Positions 36,754 to 48,399 of a DNA stretch of 64,000 nucleotides are shown here, piece after piece. The position numbers were made by a program, and so were the translations under genes. The notes below the pieces were generated by a model. It had not been told where the DNA came from, ran no database searches, and was given only the letters and a program-made list of their open reading frames with translations. How positions within the stretch are numbered: position 1 is the first letter of the stretch; each line of letters opens with the position of its first letter. Source of the DNA: Antitrichia curtipendula (lineage: Eukaryota > Streptophyta > Bryopsida > Hypnales > Leucodontaceae); NCBI GenBank assembly GCA_951230915.1, contig OX579641.1, forward strand, positions 4,464,001 to 4,528,000, written 5' to 3'.

Positions 36754-37841
36754 CAATAATCTCCAGTCAATTCCTTGGGTTGAGGTCGGCGATCGGTAGA
36801 CCTTGAGTTAAAAATATCCAGTCTTGGGGTTCCAACATTTTAACAGGATTGTTATTACATACCGTCTGTTACTGTTGGAGCTGTTGCAGGCATTGTGTCA
36901 AGTACATCTAGGGTAGAATCACCTATAACGGACACTTTTAAGGTAGCCATTCCGCATACTTTGAGGTGGAATGAATACATGAAATTATTTTTTAACACAC
37001 TGGGAATTGAAAATCATGAATTTTCAAAAAGAAATTGATAATTTTTTGAAAATGTAAGAATACATTTCCTACAAATTTCTTACAAATTTAGAAATTCCTA
37101 CAAATTTGTGATGTTCAAATACATTTGGTGTGTACCCCTAATCATTTTCCGCATCCCTATATGCAAGCTGTACATTTTGGACTTCGCTTATCTTCATATT
37201 TTCAAGATTAATTTTGGATAGAGGGTTGGGAATGGTTGCTTCTACCCTGTGGTTGAAGCATAAAACCATAGTTTTTCATTGCTTTCTTTATGGTATGGAT
37301 TCTGAAATAATATTTGGAATCAACATTTAGGATCACGTGTCTCTGAATTATTCCATTGTGGAGGGTACTATTGTTGATTCTTCATTTAATTTATTTTCTT
37401 GCGTAGTTGTACAGTTTTCGAGCACTTAGGGGTGGTTTGGCAAAAAAACCAAAAAAACTGGATGTTTTGTAGAGTCTGTTGCAAAGAGTGAACGACCCTA
37501 CCTTCATTCACATTTTCAGAGCTTTCAAAGAATTAGTCACAAATTTTTGAAGTTGGAATGGGGGTGCTCTTGAAGCAGTCAGCAAGCCTACTGTCAGAAC
37601 ATTCAAAACTCGTTCCATGCTGGACAACCAAGAGCCACACTGACACAACAAAATAATAAAACAAAATTCAAACCATTTGGAATGCACCAAAAACGTGAAC
37701 AAAATCGGTGTATCACTGAGAACAAAAAGTGGTTGCCTCATTGAAAAATTCCAGAATTCCCAGGAATCACATACTGCCAAGTCTGGTTATCAAGGCAGAT
37801 TTGTCACCATTCCATTGGATAGTCAGAAAAGCATTATAACT
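36754..37841. other. Intergenic stretch between DUF218 and the tandem array
   Basis: The stretch is AT-rich with no supported gene. From about 37780 it becomes the same sequence as the unamplified copy at 16.5 kb, which leads into the tandem array. Confidence 0.4.
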
Positions 37842-38411
37842 CATAACGCAGACCCTCTTTCTGCACCCGGATATTTACAGAATGTACAAACACAGATATC
37901 TGTGATGAACTATTAGACTTGTCATTATGTCTCATGATGCTCTCCAGCGTCCTTCATAACGCAGACCCTCTTTTTGCACCCTTAGATTTACAAAAAGTAA
38001 AAATACAGATGTTTGTAATGAACTATTAGACTTGGCATTATATCCCCATGATGCTCTCCAGCGTCCCTCATAACGCAGACCTTCTTTTTGCACCCTTCGA
38101 TTTACAAAAAGTAAAAATACAGATGTTTGTAATGAACTATTAGACTTGACATTATATCCCCATGATGCTCTCCAACGTCCCTCATAATGCAGACCCTCTT
38201 TTCACACCCTTAGATTTACAAAAAGTAAAAATACAGATGTTTGTAATGAACTATTAGACTTGACATTATATGTCCCATGATGCTCTCCAGTGTCCCTCAT
38301 AACGCAGACCTTCTTTTTGCACCCTTAGATTTACAAAAAAGTGGAAATACAGATGTTTGTAATGAACTATTAGACTTGGCATTATATCCCCATGATGCTC
38401 TCCAGCCTCCC
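37842..38411 (+). repeat. Tandem array, 5 x 114 bp
   Basis: Units begin CATAACGCAGACC at 37842, 37955, 38069, 38183 (CATAATGCAG) and 38298, and run through TTTACAAAAAGTAAAAATAC, GAACTATTAGACTT and CCATGATGCTCTCCAGCGTC. Unit 1 is the most diverged and the most like the 16.5-kb copy; units 2-5 are nearly identical, so expansion was recent. The array lies between the 3' ends of two convergent genes. Confidence 0.92.
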
Positions 38412-38557
38412 GGCTCTCGAGCATTATCAGGTCCATAATAACATGCTACCATTATTTGCATGCATTTGAAGTCAGCTGCTTTAGCAAGGAACTCTTGATG
38501 CTGAGCTGGAGTAAAGCTTTACTTTGTTTGTAAGAAAACTAGAACACGGTACCTCAT

Positions 38558-41007
38558 CTACGCTGTCACTCCAGCTCGGCTCTTCTCCAGCGTAACAACG
38601 TTCCCCTTGCGAGAGCATTCCAGGATAGTTTGCTCCGTCACCACAAAGTACGTCGACAAAGTGGCTGCACACAACAGGATAAGGTAAGTGACCTTTTAAG
38701 AGTTGGGGGGAAGGTAAACCTCCTTGGAACAATTTTCAGGAAATTTTTGTAGGAAGAAAAATGGAATTGGCATCTAACCCAAGTCGTTTCATATTTTTTG
38801 GACCTTCGTGGAATTAGTTACGAATTTTTGAAGTTGAAATGCACATTGGTCACTAAAAGCGACCACCTCCTAAAACGCACATTGTTGGTACATTGAAGAA
38901 AGCAAAATGTACCTCTGTGTCATGATCGCTTTTAGAACACGGACACTTTTAGAATAGACTACCTTAACCTCATTTCTAGCTATATATTGAACTTCCAGTC
39001 ATTTTTTAACACATCGTAATCAATGAAGAGTCAAATGATTACAAGGTAAGAGGATACAAAAACTGTTAAAAGGATCTAATCCTATCGCTTATAAACTAAC
39101 CCCTGTTGTTACCAACATCAACGAGTGGTTGGCCTTCAATTGTCAAGTTTTGCGTAACCATGACTTAGCTAAATGTGGGAGGCAATTGATCTTTAAAAGG
39201 AAATGGGGTTACTCTATACTATTTGTTCAATAGTGGTCTACAACCTCACTCACTTTGAATAGATACATGGAAAATTCATTCATAGATGAAAACTTTGACG
39301 TAAAGATAGTTTAGCTCTTCTACCAAACAATCTCTCCATAAATTCCTCACTCTTACATATGTTTAACAATGCCTATCAAGTGACGACAAATAGTATCCTC
39401 TAGCTTAAAGGAACGTTTGCAACTTGGTATTAAGAGTGGTGCCTTAAGCAAATTGAATGTAGTTTGAAGGTACATGTAGAATCTGACTCAATACATCCTC
39501 TCTTAGTGCATAATTGTCACTTATGTAGTTAGTAGGTGGGCCCAATTTCAAGCACTTTTTCTGAAAAGTAATGTAGTTGGATCCGACAATAGTTAGGTGG
39601 CCATTATTACACCTCTCTAAATGCATTCTTAAGCCCTTACTAACACCACTTTTAACACCAAATACGAGCATATTCAGAATGGCATATGTATATCTTTCAT
39701 ACTCTCACAACATTAATCATGAAACAGGGACAGCAAGCGACACATTCCAAGCCAAATGAATCATATACAAACCTGCAGAGATGATAAGAGCTTGTCCGGT
39801 ATAATTGATATTGGTTTTTGCCCATGGGACAAAGCGAACGGCAGCTAACTGATGAATACAAATACCACTCATCAGTACAATTCCAACAAATTGCATCCTT
39901 CAATTCTGAAACTTTAAACTTACATTGCATGGTGAAAAAGCATGTTCAGAAAAAGAGCTTACAGTTGGAATGGCACTGAAAGCACATGCATAGGCAGCCG
40001 CCTTCAAACCAGCCTTAAAGCCCTCTGCAAAAATGCATCCAATATGAAAAAGGTTACAATCATTACCAAATGAATAATAATCTCTTGAAGGTAACTGAAT
40101 GTTAAGAACAGTAAACTAAGCTACTTTGCAAGTACATGGACACATATCTCAAAAGATCCACTACATCCATAATCAACACTGCCCAAATTATGCGACACCT
40201 GCATTTGGACCAACAAAGAGTCACAAAAATTTAGATATCAAAGAGATAAGATGTACACAATCAAAACATGAGTCTATGAGAGCCCAAGTGTTGATTTTTG
40301 GTACACCTTGAGATTGTACTAAAGAAATTCATAACTCATTCATGGGGTGTCCAAATAATGCATTAGCTAAAGTGCGTTGGACTCCTATTTCAGTTGCCAA
40401 AATGATCCACTAAAAGATAATTTATGTTTTATATGCTTAGTTGTAATTAGTGACAATTATGTGAGCGCAGACCTTAGAATCAAAAAGTAAACACTGGTCA
40501 ATGAATGCAAGTCTAATACAACATTATTACATCAATATTAAGACAGTGTTAAATTCATGTTGAATAAATATTAACGTAACAGTTGCTTGTGTAACATCAA
40601 GTTTAATGCCAAGGATGCTAACATCACACTAAAATTAAGTTAACACAATGTGCTTAAAACTGACATTGACTCTCAAGATTTGGACTCCCTGAATCCCAAC
40701 GCCTAATAAATTAACGGCGGATCCCATACCAGTATAACAAACCGCTACCATTCAAATCTGAAAATTCAATCCAATTCAAGATTCGAGTCATTCAAGGTCA
40801 AAATAATTTCCAAATGAATTCAAAAAGAAAAGGACACTGCAGCCTACCCTCTGTACAGTGCTTGGCCCTCGCAGCTTTTTCTTCGGCAAGGCTAAGCTGC
40901 AGGTCCTTGTCTTCAGCAGGAGAAGGAATCATGAAAGTCGGCTCCCGTTGCAGCAAAGCCAAATCCTCTCTCTTCTGTCTCCACCATCCTCTCCAGTCGG
41001 CAGCCAT
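38558..41007 (-). CDS. Early nodulin 93 (ENOD93)-like small membrane protein
   Basis: Four minus-strand exons (41007-40848, 40024-39963, 39848-39773, 38664-38558) join in phase into 134 residues. The family core is residues about 55-120: GFKAGLKAAAYACAFSAIPT, then LAAVRFVPWAKTNINYTG and QALIISA, then TYFVVTEQTILECSRKG. Two hydrophobic segments (about 62-80 and 93-109) predict a small membrane protein. The family is plant-specific and was first named from legume nodules; here a nodule role is not implied. The ATG at 41007 directly follows a TTGATGTGCAG acceptor, so the leader is interrupted by an intron that begins upstream. Intron 3 (1.1 kb) contains the family alpha element at 38682. The 20 residues after the core are not family-typical. 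Confidence 0.88.
38682..38964. mobile_element. Family alpha element, 283 bp, in intron 3 of the ENOD93 gene
   Basis: TA (38680-81) and TA (38965-66) flank ends AGGTAAGTGACC and, inverted, AGGTAGTCTATTC. The interior has the family core CAAGTCGTTTCATATTTTTT, GGAATTAGTTACGAATTTTT and GGTACATTGAAGAAAGCAAA. It begins 16 bp downstream (on the gene's opposite side) of the exon 4 acceptor region. Confidence 0.75.
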
Positions 41008-41162
41008 CTGCACATCAATCAAAACCATCCAATCTCAGAGGAATTGCAACAAACGCAGAGTCTCCACAAAACACCTGAAACTACTGACACCCGAACAGCA
41101 CAATGCTTCTGAGGAAATGGCACTGAATAACTAGGGTTTGGGGGATTCAAAATGCGGTTTCT

Positions 41163-41670
41163 GAACTGAATTAGCAGAGCAGTTTAGGGTTTCTCAAACG
41201 AATGTAATGATCAATCAACTCCGAAATGCCTCTCCCTCACTCTTGTAATGTCCAATCACTCACAAATTGCACAACCCACTCTAGTTAATTAAAATCAACG
41301 AAAAACACAAAACACTCCAAAACCAACACCAAGATTGGAAACCAAAGGGTCGGAAAAAACCACGAGGGTAATCAAACCTAGAGGGGGCGTTTTGAAGGTG
41401 AAGAATTGTCCGAATTTCGGCTGAGTCGAAGCAGTGGATGAATGCGAACTAAAGTGGAATTTCTGAACAAAATTAGCAGAGCGATTTAGGGTTTTTAAAC
41501 AAACAAAACGAATCAATCAACTCCAAAATGAACCGATCACTCACAAATTGCAACCCCGCTCTTCAAAAATCAACACAGAAAGACCTCCTAAAATCGATCA
41601 AAACCCAAAATTTCAGAAACCCCACGTGAGAAATCAAACCTGGAGGGCGTTGGAAGGTAAAGAATTGAAA
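41163..41670 (-). promoter_or_regulatory. Duplicated promoter and first leader exon of the ENOD93 gene
   Basis: About 41163-41410 and 41463-41670 are tandem copies (period about 260-300 bp) sharing TTAGCAGAGC, TTTAGGGTTT, AATCAATCAACTCC, ATCACTCACAAATTGCA, AATCAAACCT and GTGAAGAATTG/GTAAAGAATTG. Each carries a telo-box (41183-92, 41484-93) and a leader-exon donor TAG|GTTTGATT or CAG|GTTTGATT (41377, 41639) on the minus strand. Either could splice to the acceptor before the ATG at 41007, giving alternative first exons. Confidence 0.55.
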
Positions 41671-42663
41671 TCGCCTCCGAATTTCTAAGTTTAGCTGACT
41701 GAGTGAGAGAAGTGAAGCGAACGAAGGTGTCTGGGAGGGAAGAAGAAATTAGGGCTAAGACGTCAGGTGTGGCGTCATGCGTGATGGCCATAGCTGCCTT
41801 GTCGCCTTGACAGTAGTAAGAGATCAGGAATCTGCCAATTTGTTCCAATTTGTGAAACAATTTGATCCAAATTTGTTCCAATTTGCTTGGCTCCTTCCGC
41901 GCCTTGACAGTAGTAAGAAGATGCCTTGCCACGCGCAGTCCTGCGAAAAACGAAAGTTCCTGCACAGTTCCGGATTTCCCCATTTCTCTTCCTGTTCCAG
42001 AATCACTCCATCTTGATTCTTCTTTTATTCGACAACTGGAGTTGAACGAATTCTGATTGACCCCATCATCTCATTCTCCAAGAATCATGTTCCCAACTCT
42101 TCGGAATCTTATTGAAGTCTTCTTGGATTAGCTTCGCCAGCACTGTGCCTTCAGCTTTGAAGGTTCGCAGGCCACGTTGTTTGACCGCATTTGGGATTGT
42201 TCACGAGAAATTTCCGGAGCGCTACAGACAGACTGTCAAAAACGACTGTCAGAAACCAGAGTGTTTGTAAGAAACGGGTAAATGGATCTCATATTACTGT
42301 ACGTGAAAGGTGCGAATCGGCACACTCAGGTGCCGAAATTGAATTTCCACGTCAGATTCTCCCGGGTCCACATCACTTCAATCTATTCCCAAGATGACAT
42401 GTGGCACTTTTTTTCCAAAAAATGACTTAATTTATATCAAATTTGACATGAATCTTTGAGAATATAGTTAGAATCCCTCTTATTGTATACTCCCTTAGTG
42501 CATAATATGTAGTAAGAGAGTTTGGAGAGAGTAGGTGGGCCTGCACCTCATTCAAGTCCGAAAGACATGGGATTGGTGGACTCTCTAATTGCACAATCAT
42601 CCTCTCCTAGTGCGTAAGTCCCAACACCATGCATTAAGAGAGGTTCTACCTGTAGTAGAATAC
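41671..42663. other. Unassigned stretch upstream of ENOD93
   Basis: GC is intermediate to about 42390. CGCCTTGACAGTAGTAAG occurs twice (about 41803 and 41900). Overlapping short frames on both strands match no family. The patch 42490-42660 resembles about 39490-39620 (CTTAGTGCATAA, AGGTGGGCC), an old dispersed repeat. Confidence 0.35.
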
Positions 42664-42954
42664 GTTAAATGTTTTTCAGCCCCTGTGGAGGGCTGCAAGT
42701 TCCCCGGGGTTCCTAGACTTTGAAACTGTCTGGAATTGCACCGCAGCAGCTGCGTGCATGGCAGAGGGACTGCCATGTCATATAAAAAATACTAAAAAAA
42801 TTTATTCACCTTATTTTTTCATTTTAAGATTTTTTTTATTTTTTTATTTTTTCAAAAAAATAAATTCTGACAACGGTTGTTCTTTTATTGCCGGGGGAAC
42901 AACGTCAGGAACAGGCCCGAAACGGCTCTCTAGACCCCCCAAAAAAACATCTAG
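42664..42954 (-). mobile_element. Family gamma element, copy 2 (inverted)
   Basis: It reads in the opposite direction to the other copies: ATGTTTTTCAGCCCC at the left end, the hairpin GGCAGAGGGACTGCC at about 42762, GTTCTTTTATTGCCGGGGGAA, then CCCCCCAAAAAAACATCTAG at the right end. Confidence 0.7.
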
Positions 42955-43330
42955 TGTGATGTGGACTCAAAATAGTTGAATTTCCTTGTAGAAGGCAAGA
43001 TAAATTTCAAATGGTTCACTATGATTCTTGTGTCCAAATAGAGTCTAAACTACGATAATGGGTCATTTTTACTTGTAGACAAATGAAAAAAATCATTTAT
43101 TGGAGAAAGCCTAGAGGAATCTTTGGGGCCACGACGGGTAGCACACTTCAAAAATTCATAACCAATTCATACTTTGTTGCATAAAAATGATAATTTCAAT
43201 TGCTCTTGCCATTTTGGGGGGGAAGGAGGGGGGAGGGGGATAATTCGGAGATGGCATGAGGGCAAACTTTGAACTCTGACCATGATGGTCTGTTTTTACC
43301 TTAATGCCCTAGAAGTTGATTTTGCACATA

Positions 43331-43634
43331 AGGTAGGAGGTCCATATACCGCTCATCTAAGAGCTGAAGCTGACTTTTGGGGAGGTAGAGCTTCTTAAAA
43401 TATTTTTCAGTAAATTTTCCTTGAGAAATTGGCATCTAACCCAAGTTGTTTCATATTTTTTGAAGCTTTGTGGAATTAGTTATGAATTTCTGAAGTTGCA
43501 GAAAAGTGCATTTTTGTGGGCTCTAAAACCGACCACCTCCTCAAATGCACACCACTTGTACATTGGAAAGTGCCAAATGTACCTCTAGAACTTGATTGGT
43601 TTTAGAACCTGCTCCGTTTTAGGACCTCCTACCT
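43331..43634. mobile_element. Family alpha element, 304 bp, TA-flanked, perfect 13-bp TIRs
   Basis: TA (43329-30) and TA (43635-36) flank AGGTAGGAGGTCC and its exact inverted copy. The interior carries AAGTTGTTTCATATTTTTTG and TTGTACATTGGAAAGTGCC, shared with other copies. Confidence 0.8.
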
Positions 43635-43773
43635 TAATAAGTGATTGCATTTGAAATGTGTTCACCACAAGGGGTGACGCCCCGGGATCAAAACCTCCAT
43701 CCGTTGCTTGTCCCTTTCTTTTTGCTCCAAAATTCAAACCTCCATTCAATGTAAAAAACTGAAGAAGATCGCA

Positions 43774-43880
43774 TTTGGAATTTTCTTTTCTTTTTTGAAA
43801 AAGGCATTTGGAACTTTTTTTTTCTTTTTTCTTTTTTTTCTCTTTTTTGAAAAAGGCGTTCGGAACTTTTACCGCAGACC
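43774..43880 (+). repeat. Pyrimidine-rich tandem repeat
   Basis: The unit GCATTTGGAACTTTT plus a T/C-rich run and TTTTTTGAAAAAG occurs about 2.5 times (43771, 43804, 43855). It produces low-complexity lysine-rich or phenylalanine-rich frames that are not genes. Confidence 0.6.
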
Positions 43881-44289
43881 TCCGGTCCATATCATAAGCC
43901 GAGTCTTGTGATTTGCACTGACCTCCATTCTCGTGTATGCAAGTCTGTCTTTGTCCAAAAAATAAAATCGATCAATCATGGGGTGCGGCGCGTCCATCGC
44001 ATGATGATAAGGTGGTGCAGGACTGTTGGCGGCGTTTTATTTGGGTCATGCTGTTGTGTAAAACATATGATATATAAATATATATGTATACATACGTCCA
44101 AATTCGACCAGACAAACGGTTCCCACAGGTTCCCTTAGGTTCCCATAGCAGTGTTATGGGCTTTTTCCTGCTTTGTATCTGGGCTTTGCTTTTGCAGGCA
44201 GAGAGATAAGCTTGAGAAGGGAATCATGTTGCTTTTCTCAACAGATAGCTCTTCCATTTCCATTTGAAGCATGACAGGTAAGAGAAAAG

Positions 44290-44399
44290 CTTAAGTCTGC
44301 TCTCTAACTTAAAAAAGCGACCTTACTCTAGGAACCGACCGTGCTCTAAAAGCGATCATGACACAGAGGTACACTTTGCTTTCGTTTTTATAAGGTACG
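44290..44399 (+). mobile_element. Fragment of a family alpha element
   Basis: GTGCTCTAAAAGCGATCATG and ACACAGAGGTACACTTTGCT match the inverted end of the copy at 38682-38964. The similarity stops close to the TTAA insertion site of the following element. Confidence 0.5.
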
Positions 44400-45376
44400 T
44401 TAACCCTAGACCGCCCAAGAGGACAAAAAGTGTCCTCACATAGTTTTAAGTTAAATTCAAAGTACTGTAACTTTTGCATCCAATGTCCAAATTCAATAAA
44501 ACTTGTTGGGAAAGTTGCGCCTTTTTTTCTAGTTTGTGTGGTAAAATTTTCAGATCAATCCAAGAGGTAATGATTTTCTGGAAGCCAATCAAAGTTCACA
44601 GGCTCAATTTGATTCACCAAAGTGCACTTCATGGCTGCAACTTCGGGGGCTTGTATCTCCTTCATCCAATGTTTGATTTCAATAAAAATTTGTTGAGTTG
44701 TGTTTCCCTTGAATTCTAGTTATTGTGGTGAAATTTCCATGTCAATCCAAGTTGTTTTAAATGTTTGGGAGCAATTCAAAATTCAAAATCCTGCCATTTA
44801 TGGACTATAGTGAACTTTGGCGGCTTGTATCTTCTTCATAAAATGTCCGTTTTCAATAATCATTTTTGTAAGAGTTGTGCATACTAGTCTAGTTTGTGTG
44901 GCTAAATTTTCATATCAATCCAAGAATTTATGAACGACTAAGAAGCATTTTAGTAGAAGGAGGTTCAGCCCTAGATGTGTTTTTTGCAACTTTTCTTGCC
45001 TATTTTTTACATTTGCAAGCCATTTTGCAAACACATTGAGTCAATTGATTGATACTTTTTTTCACCAATGTGTTTGTATCTTGGTTTTGAATCACTTTGT
45101 AGTTTAAAATTTTTTCATTTGATTAGGTTTAGAAATCAAATTTGGCCTCTAAATGTGTTTTTAGGAAAAATTCAGCATTCTTTGTCAACACTAAAACATT
45201 ATAATCTTGCAATCTACACGGTCATATGACTTCAAATTTGATCCATGACATCTACAACATGTGTACTACATGATTGTACAGTTAAGATCTTTATTACTTA
45301 GTCACATTCGGATTTATAGCACTTCAAAAGCTAGGATGTTTTTTACCCAAAACGGCCATGGGCGGTCTAGGGTTAA
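44400..45376. mobile_element. piggyBac-like non-autonomous element, 969 bp, TTAA duplication
   Basis: TTAA at 44400-44403 and 45373-45376 flank perfect 14-bp TIRs CCCTAGACCGCCCA. TTAA specificity with ends starting CCCTAGA is the classic mark of the piggyBac superfamily. The interior contains three diverged repeats of a roughly 170-bp motif (ATCCAATGTCCAAATTCAAT, ATCCAATGTTTGATTTCAAT, AAATGTCCGTTTTCAATAA) and no transposase frame. The longest open frame (81 codons) is unrelated. Confidence 0.8.
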
Positions 45377-46537
45377 GGAAGGTAGAAGGCAGTACCACAG
45401 TCCGGGGAGATTTTTAGCTTAAAAAAAATAAAATCCTACATTTTCTCGGAAGAAACGGTTGTTTGAAGCATTCTCTCAGTAGAAGTCCTTTAAAAAAATA
45501 AGAGAATATTCTTTGATTTTCCTCATAAATGATCAGGGAGTTTTCTGAAGATTTTTGAAATCAAGCAAGCAATTCTTGATTTCAACCGGCTAACTTGTAA
45601 CTAAATGCCGGTACTCCCCGTACATTGGAAGGCACCAGTAGTAGTTGATCATTTAAGCGATTTGGGAGCAGATGGTGAGGAGTAAGTATGAGGTGGTGGG
45701 AAAAAAAAATCCCCCATGCAGGAAGATAGGAAATATACGGGGACAAAAGGAAAAAAAATTAGAAATTTTATTTCCCCAAATTGAAATTGTTGTGAATTTT
45801 GGGAGCCAAAAAGTGCACACTAATTTCAACAGTGAGATCGCTCTAGCAAGCGTACTTAAACCTTGTGGAACGTTATTTTTTTTTTAATTGTGAAAGTTGA
45901 GTTGAAAAAAAAATCCAACATGTTGAATTTTCTCAAGAAGTTTCTATGATTGCTTGCAAAACAAGAAGCTCCATGACTTTTTACGTCACTAATCCAAATG
46001 GAAAGAGCCAAAACTTTCCATGTAAACTAAAATATAATCTATGAGGAAAACAATTACAAATTTTCATTTCAAGTTTTTGTGGATTTTTTTTTTGCTACCT
46101 AGTCTACCCCATTTTGAGGTTAATGCAGCACAATTTTTGCTCCCATGCACCGATAAAAATAAAATTATAACCCTTAAAACTAATATGTTTTTCTATCTTA
46201 CTAAAAAGTTTTAGAAAACCAAGTCAAAAATTGAGGTTACATGAGCCTGTCCAAAATCAATTTTGTTCCCAAAGGTGTCTAATCTCATAAGTTTTTTTAA
46301 GGCCCCCGTGTTCTTCCAAACAATATAAAGCTTTGAGTAAATATTCGGCAGAGTTGATAGTGGATTTTGTAAATTGACCTAGACTACGCCCCTCCAAACT
46401 TGAATTTTTTTAGTGAAGAACAATGTGAATCAAAAAGAAGAAACAAGACAATTAATCCGGCTCATGCGGATGGGCGAGCTTGCGTGGCAGGCTGAAAGAT
46501 ATATGCCACTTGGGTTGGTGGAAACTACCCAAACATA
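45377..46537. other. AT-rich intergenic stretch
   Basis: No gene was supported. A possible family alpha relic is hinted at by GTACATTGGAAGGCACCAG near 45620. Confidence 0.35.
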
Positions 46538-46672
46538 CACTACAAGAAAACAAGGGTATAAATGACTTCACAACAATGATTGTAAGCACAACAATGACTA
46601 CAAAATGACTACAAAATGACTATTTTATAGTCATTGTTGTGAAGTCATTTATACCCTTGTTTTCTTGTAGTG
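46538..46672. mobile_element. Miniature CACTA element, 135 bp, 3-bp ATA duplication
   Basis: The ends are perfect 42-bp inverted repeats starting CACTACAAGAAAAC, the canonical plant CACTA (EnSpm) terminus. ATA at 46535-37 and 46673-75 gives the expected 3-bp target duplication. Short ACAATGACTACAAAATGACT repeats fill the loop. The transcript would fold as a nearly continuous hairpin. Confidence 0.9.
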
Positions 46673-46977
46673 ATAACACCTCATTTTGACACCAAGTATC
46701 AAGGAATTCTTGCGTAATAGCTCTTTGCCTATCCTCACTACATCTAGAGAGGTAAGAATTTAATGTGGTCCTTGTAGGCCATCTTAGCCAGGATGGTATC
46801 TTGCCATACAAACTTGAATTGTTGCAACTCCACTTTCTACCACATGGTTGTTTCCTTTGTTTTGGTAAACTCCATCTATACACATGGAGTCACTATCCCG
46901 AGGTTTTTTTGACAATTATTTTTGAACATCCACTTGTTTTCAAGTTAACAATAACGCCAAACGTAACATCCCGCTTA

Positions 46978-47267
46978 AGGTAGTCTGCTTTAAAAGCGTA
47001 CATGCTCTAAAATCAACCACCAACACATAGGTACATTTTTGCTTTCTTCAATGTACCAATAGTGTCCACTTCAAGAGGAGAGGGTCACTTTTTCAATCAA
47101 AGTACTACGTTCCAACTTCAAAAATTTGTAAACATGACACGACTTGGGTTTGATTCCATTTCTCGTCCTACCCAAATTGACTGAAAATTGTTTCTAAGGA
47201 GCCTTTTAGCTTCCCTAAAAAGGCAATTAATCAACTCTTAAATGGTCATTAAAAAAGAAGATTACTT
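46978..47267. mobile_element. Family alpha element, about 290 bp
   Basis: It follows TA (46976-77) and starts AGGTAGTCTGCTTTAAAAGC. The interior has TTGCTTTCTTCAATGTACCA and CATGACACGACTTGGG. The right end (ATTACTTTA) is decayed. Confidence 0.6.
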
Positions 47268-47807
47268 TAAAAAAAAATTGTTTTTTTGTTTTTTTTAAAC
47301 AAACAATTGAACTTGGTGGAATTTGGTGTTTTTATTTTTTACACAATTGACTGAAACAAGATTTTCACTACAAGTGGTGGAAATTACAAGCCTGCAAGTC
47401 ACAGGTGGCCAAAGAACAAAATGGAACAGTTTTTGTTTATGTTTTTGTTTTCCTTTGTCTATAGAAGCCGATCCATTTCCAATGAGGACTACCACCATTT
47501 CCAACCTGTGGACCGTTTATGATTGGTTGCAAGGTTATCAATATTGCAACCAACCCTTTGTCGCCATTTTGCAATCCGCCTATGGTCAAAAATAAAAAGG
47601 CCTACTATGTGACCATTACATGTCAAAGAGAATCTCCCACTATCAAAAATCAATAGTAATTACATTATGTGTAATAAAATTCTGGAAAAAGAAATATGCA
47701 ATCCTCCCAAATTCTTGTTTCTTTACATAAAGAAAATTGGGCACTTCAAAAAAATTATGCTCCAAATATGCATAATTGCTTAAGTGGTTGCAAATATGCG
47801 TAATTGC

Positions 47808-48390
47808 TTAACCCCTAAACGCTCCAACGTCCATTTTCTGGACGATGAACAATTATAGCCCCTTGTTTCTGTTTCATTATTGCTTGGATGAAAGTCATCC
47901 TAGTTTTTGTTGATGATACTTTATAAAGTTGTTGTCCTATCCATTGATTGGATTTGGTGTAATTAGAATACATATATTTTTAAAATTACAAATGTGGAAG
48001 TATGTCAAGTGGTCAACTTGCATTGACTCTAGTAGTCAAAACTAGATGTGCAAAAATGAGGTCAAAGATACAAAGGTCACAAAAATTTCAGAAAATCACC
48101 CATATCAAGAGAACCTCATTTCAAATCCATTCCAACAAGTTTTACTAAAAAAAAAAATGATAATATTTTGCTTGTAAGTGAATTTAGAAGTAATATTTTG
48201 AGTTTTTTGTTTCAAAATTTATAGAAAAATCTTGGTGATAGCATTAGTGGATCTAACCGTATGGATAGAATTTAAAAATCAAAATCTACAGCTTTCATTT
48301 GTTTACCAATTCCAAAATGTTCTTCCAAATCGTACTTTGATAACGTTTTTTTTCTCAAATTGTCAATTCTGGAGATGAATCCAGACGTAT
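47808..48390 (+). mobile_element. Family beta element (copy at 47.8 kb), right end decayed
   Basis: TTAA (47808-11) is followed by CCCCTAAACGCTCCAACGTCC. The interior (AATTACAAATGTGGAAGTAT, TGCATTGACTCTAGTAG, CATTCCAACAAGTTTTAC) is homologous to 53128-54013 but lacks the gamma insertion found there. The right terminus is too diverged to place. Confidence 0.6.
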
Positions 48391-48399
48391 AATTGCTTA

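Noticed and set aside
37842..38411. CRISPR-like array
   Set aside because: Units are contiguous 114-bp copies without unique spacers, in a eukaryotic genome.
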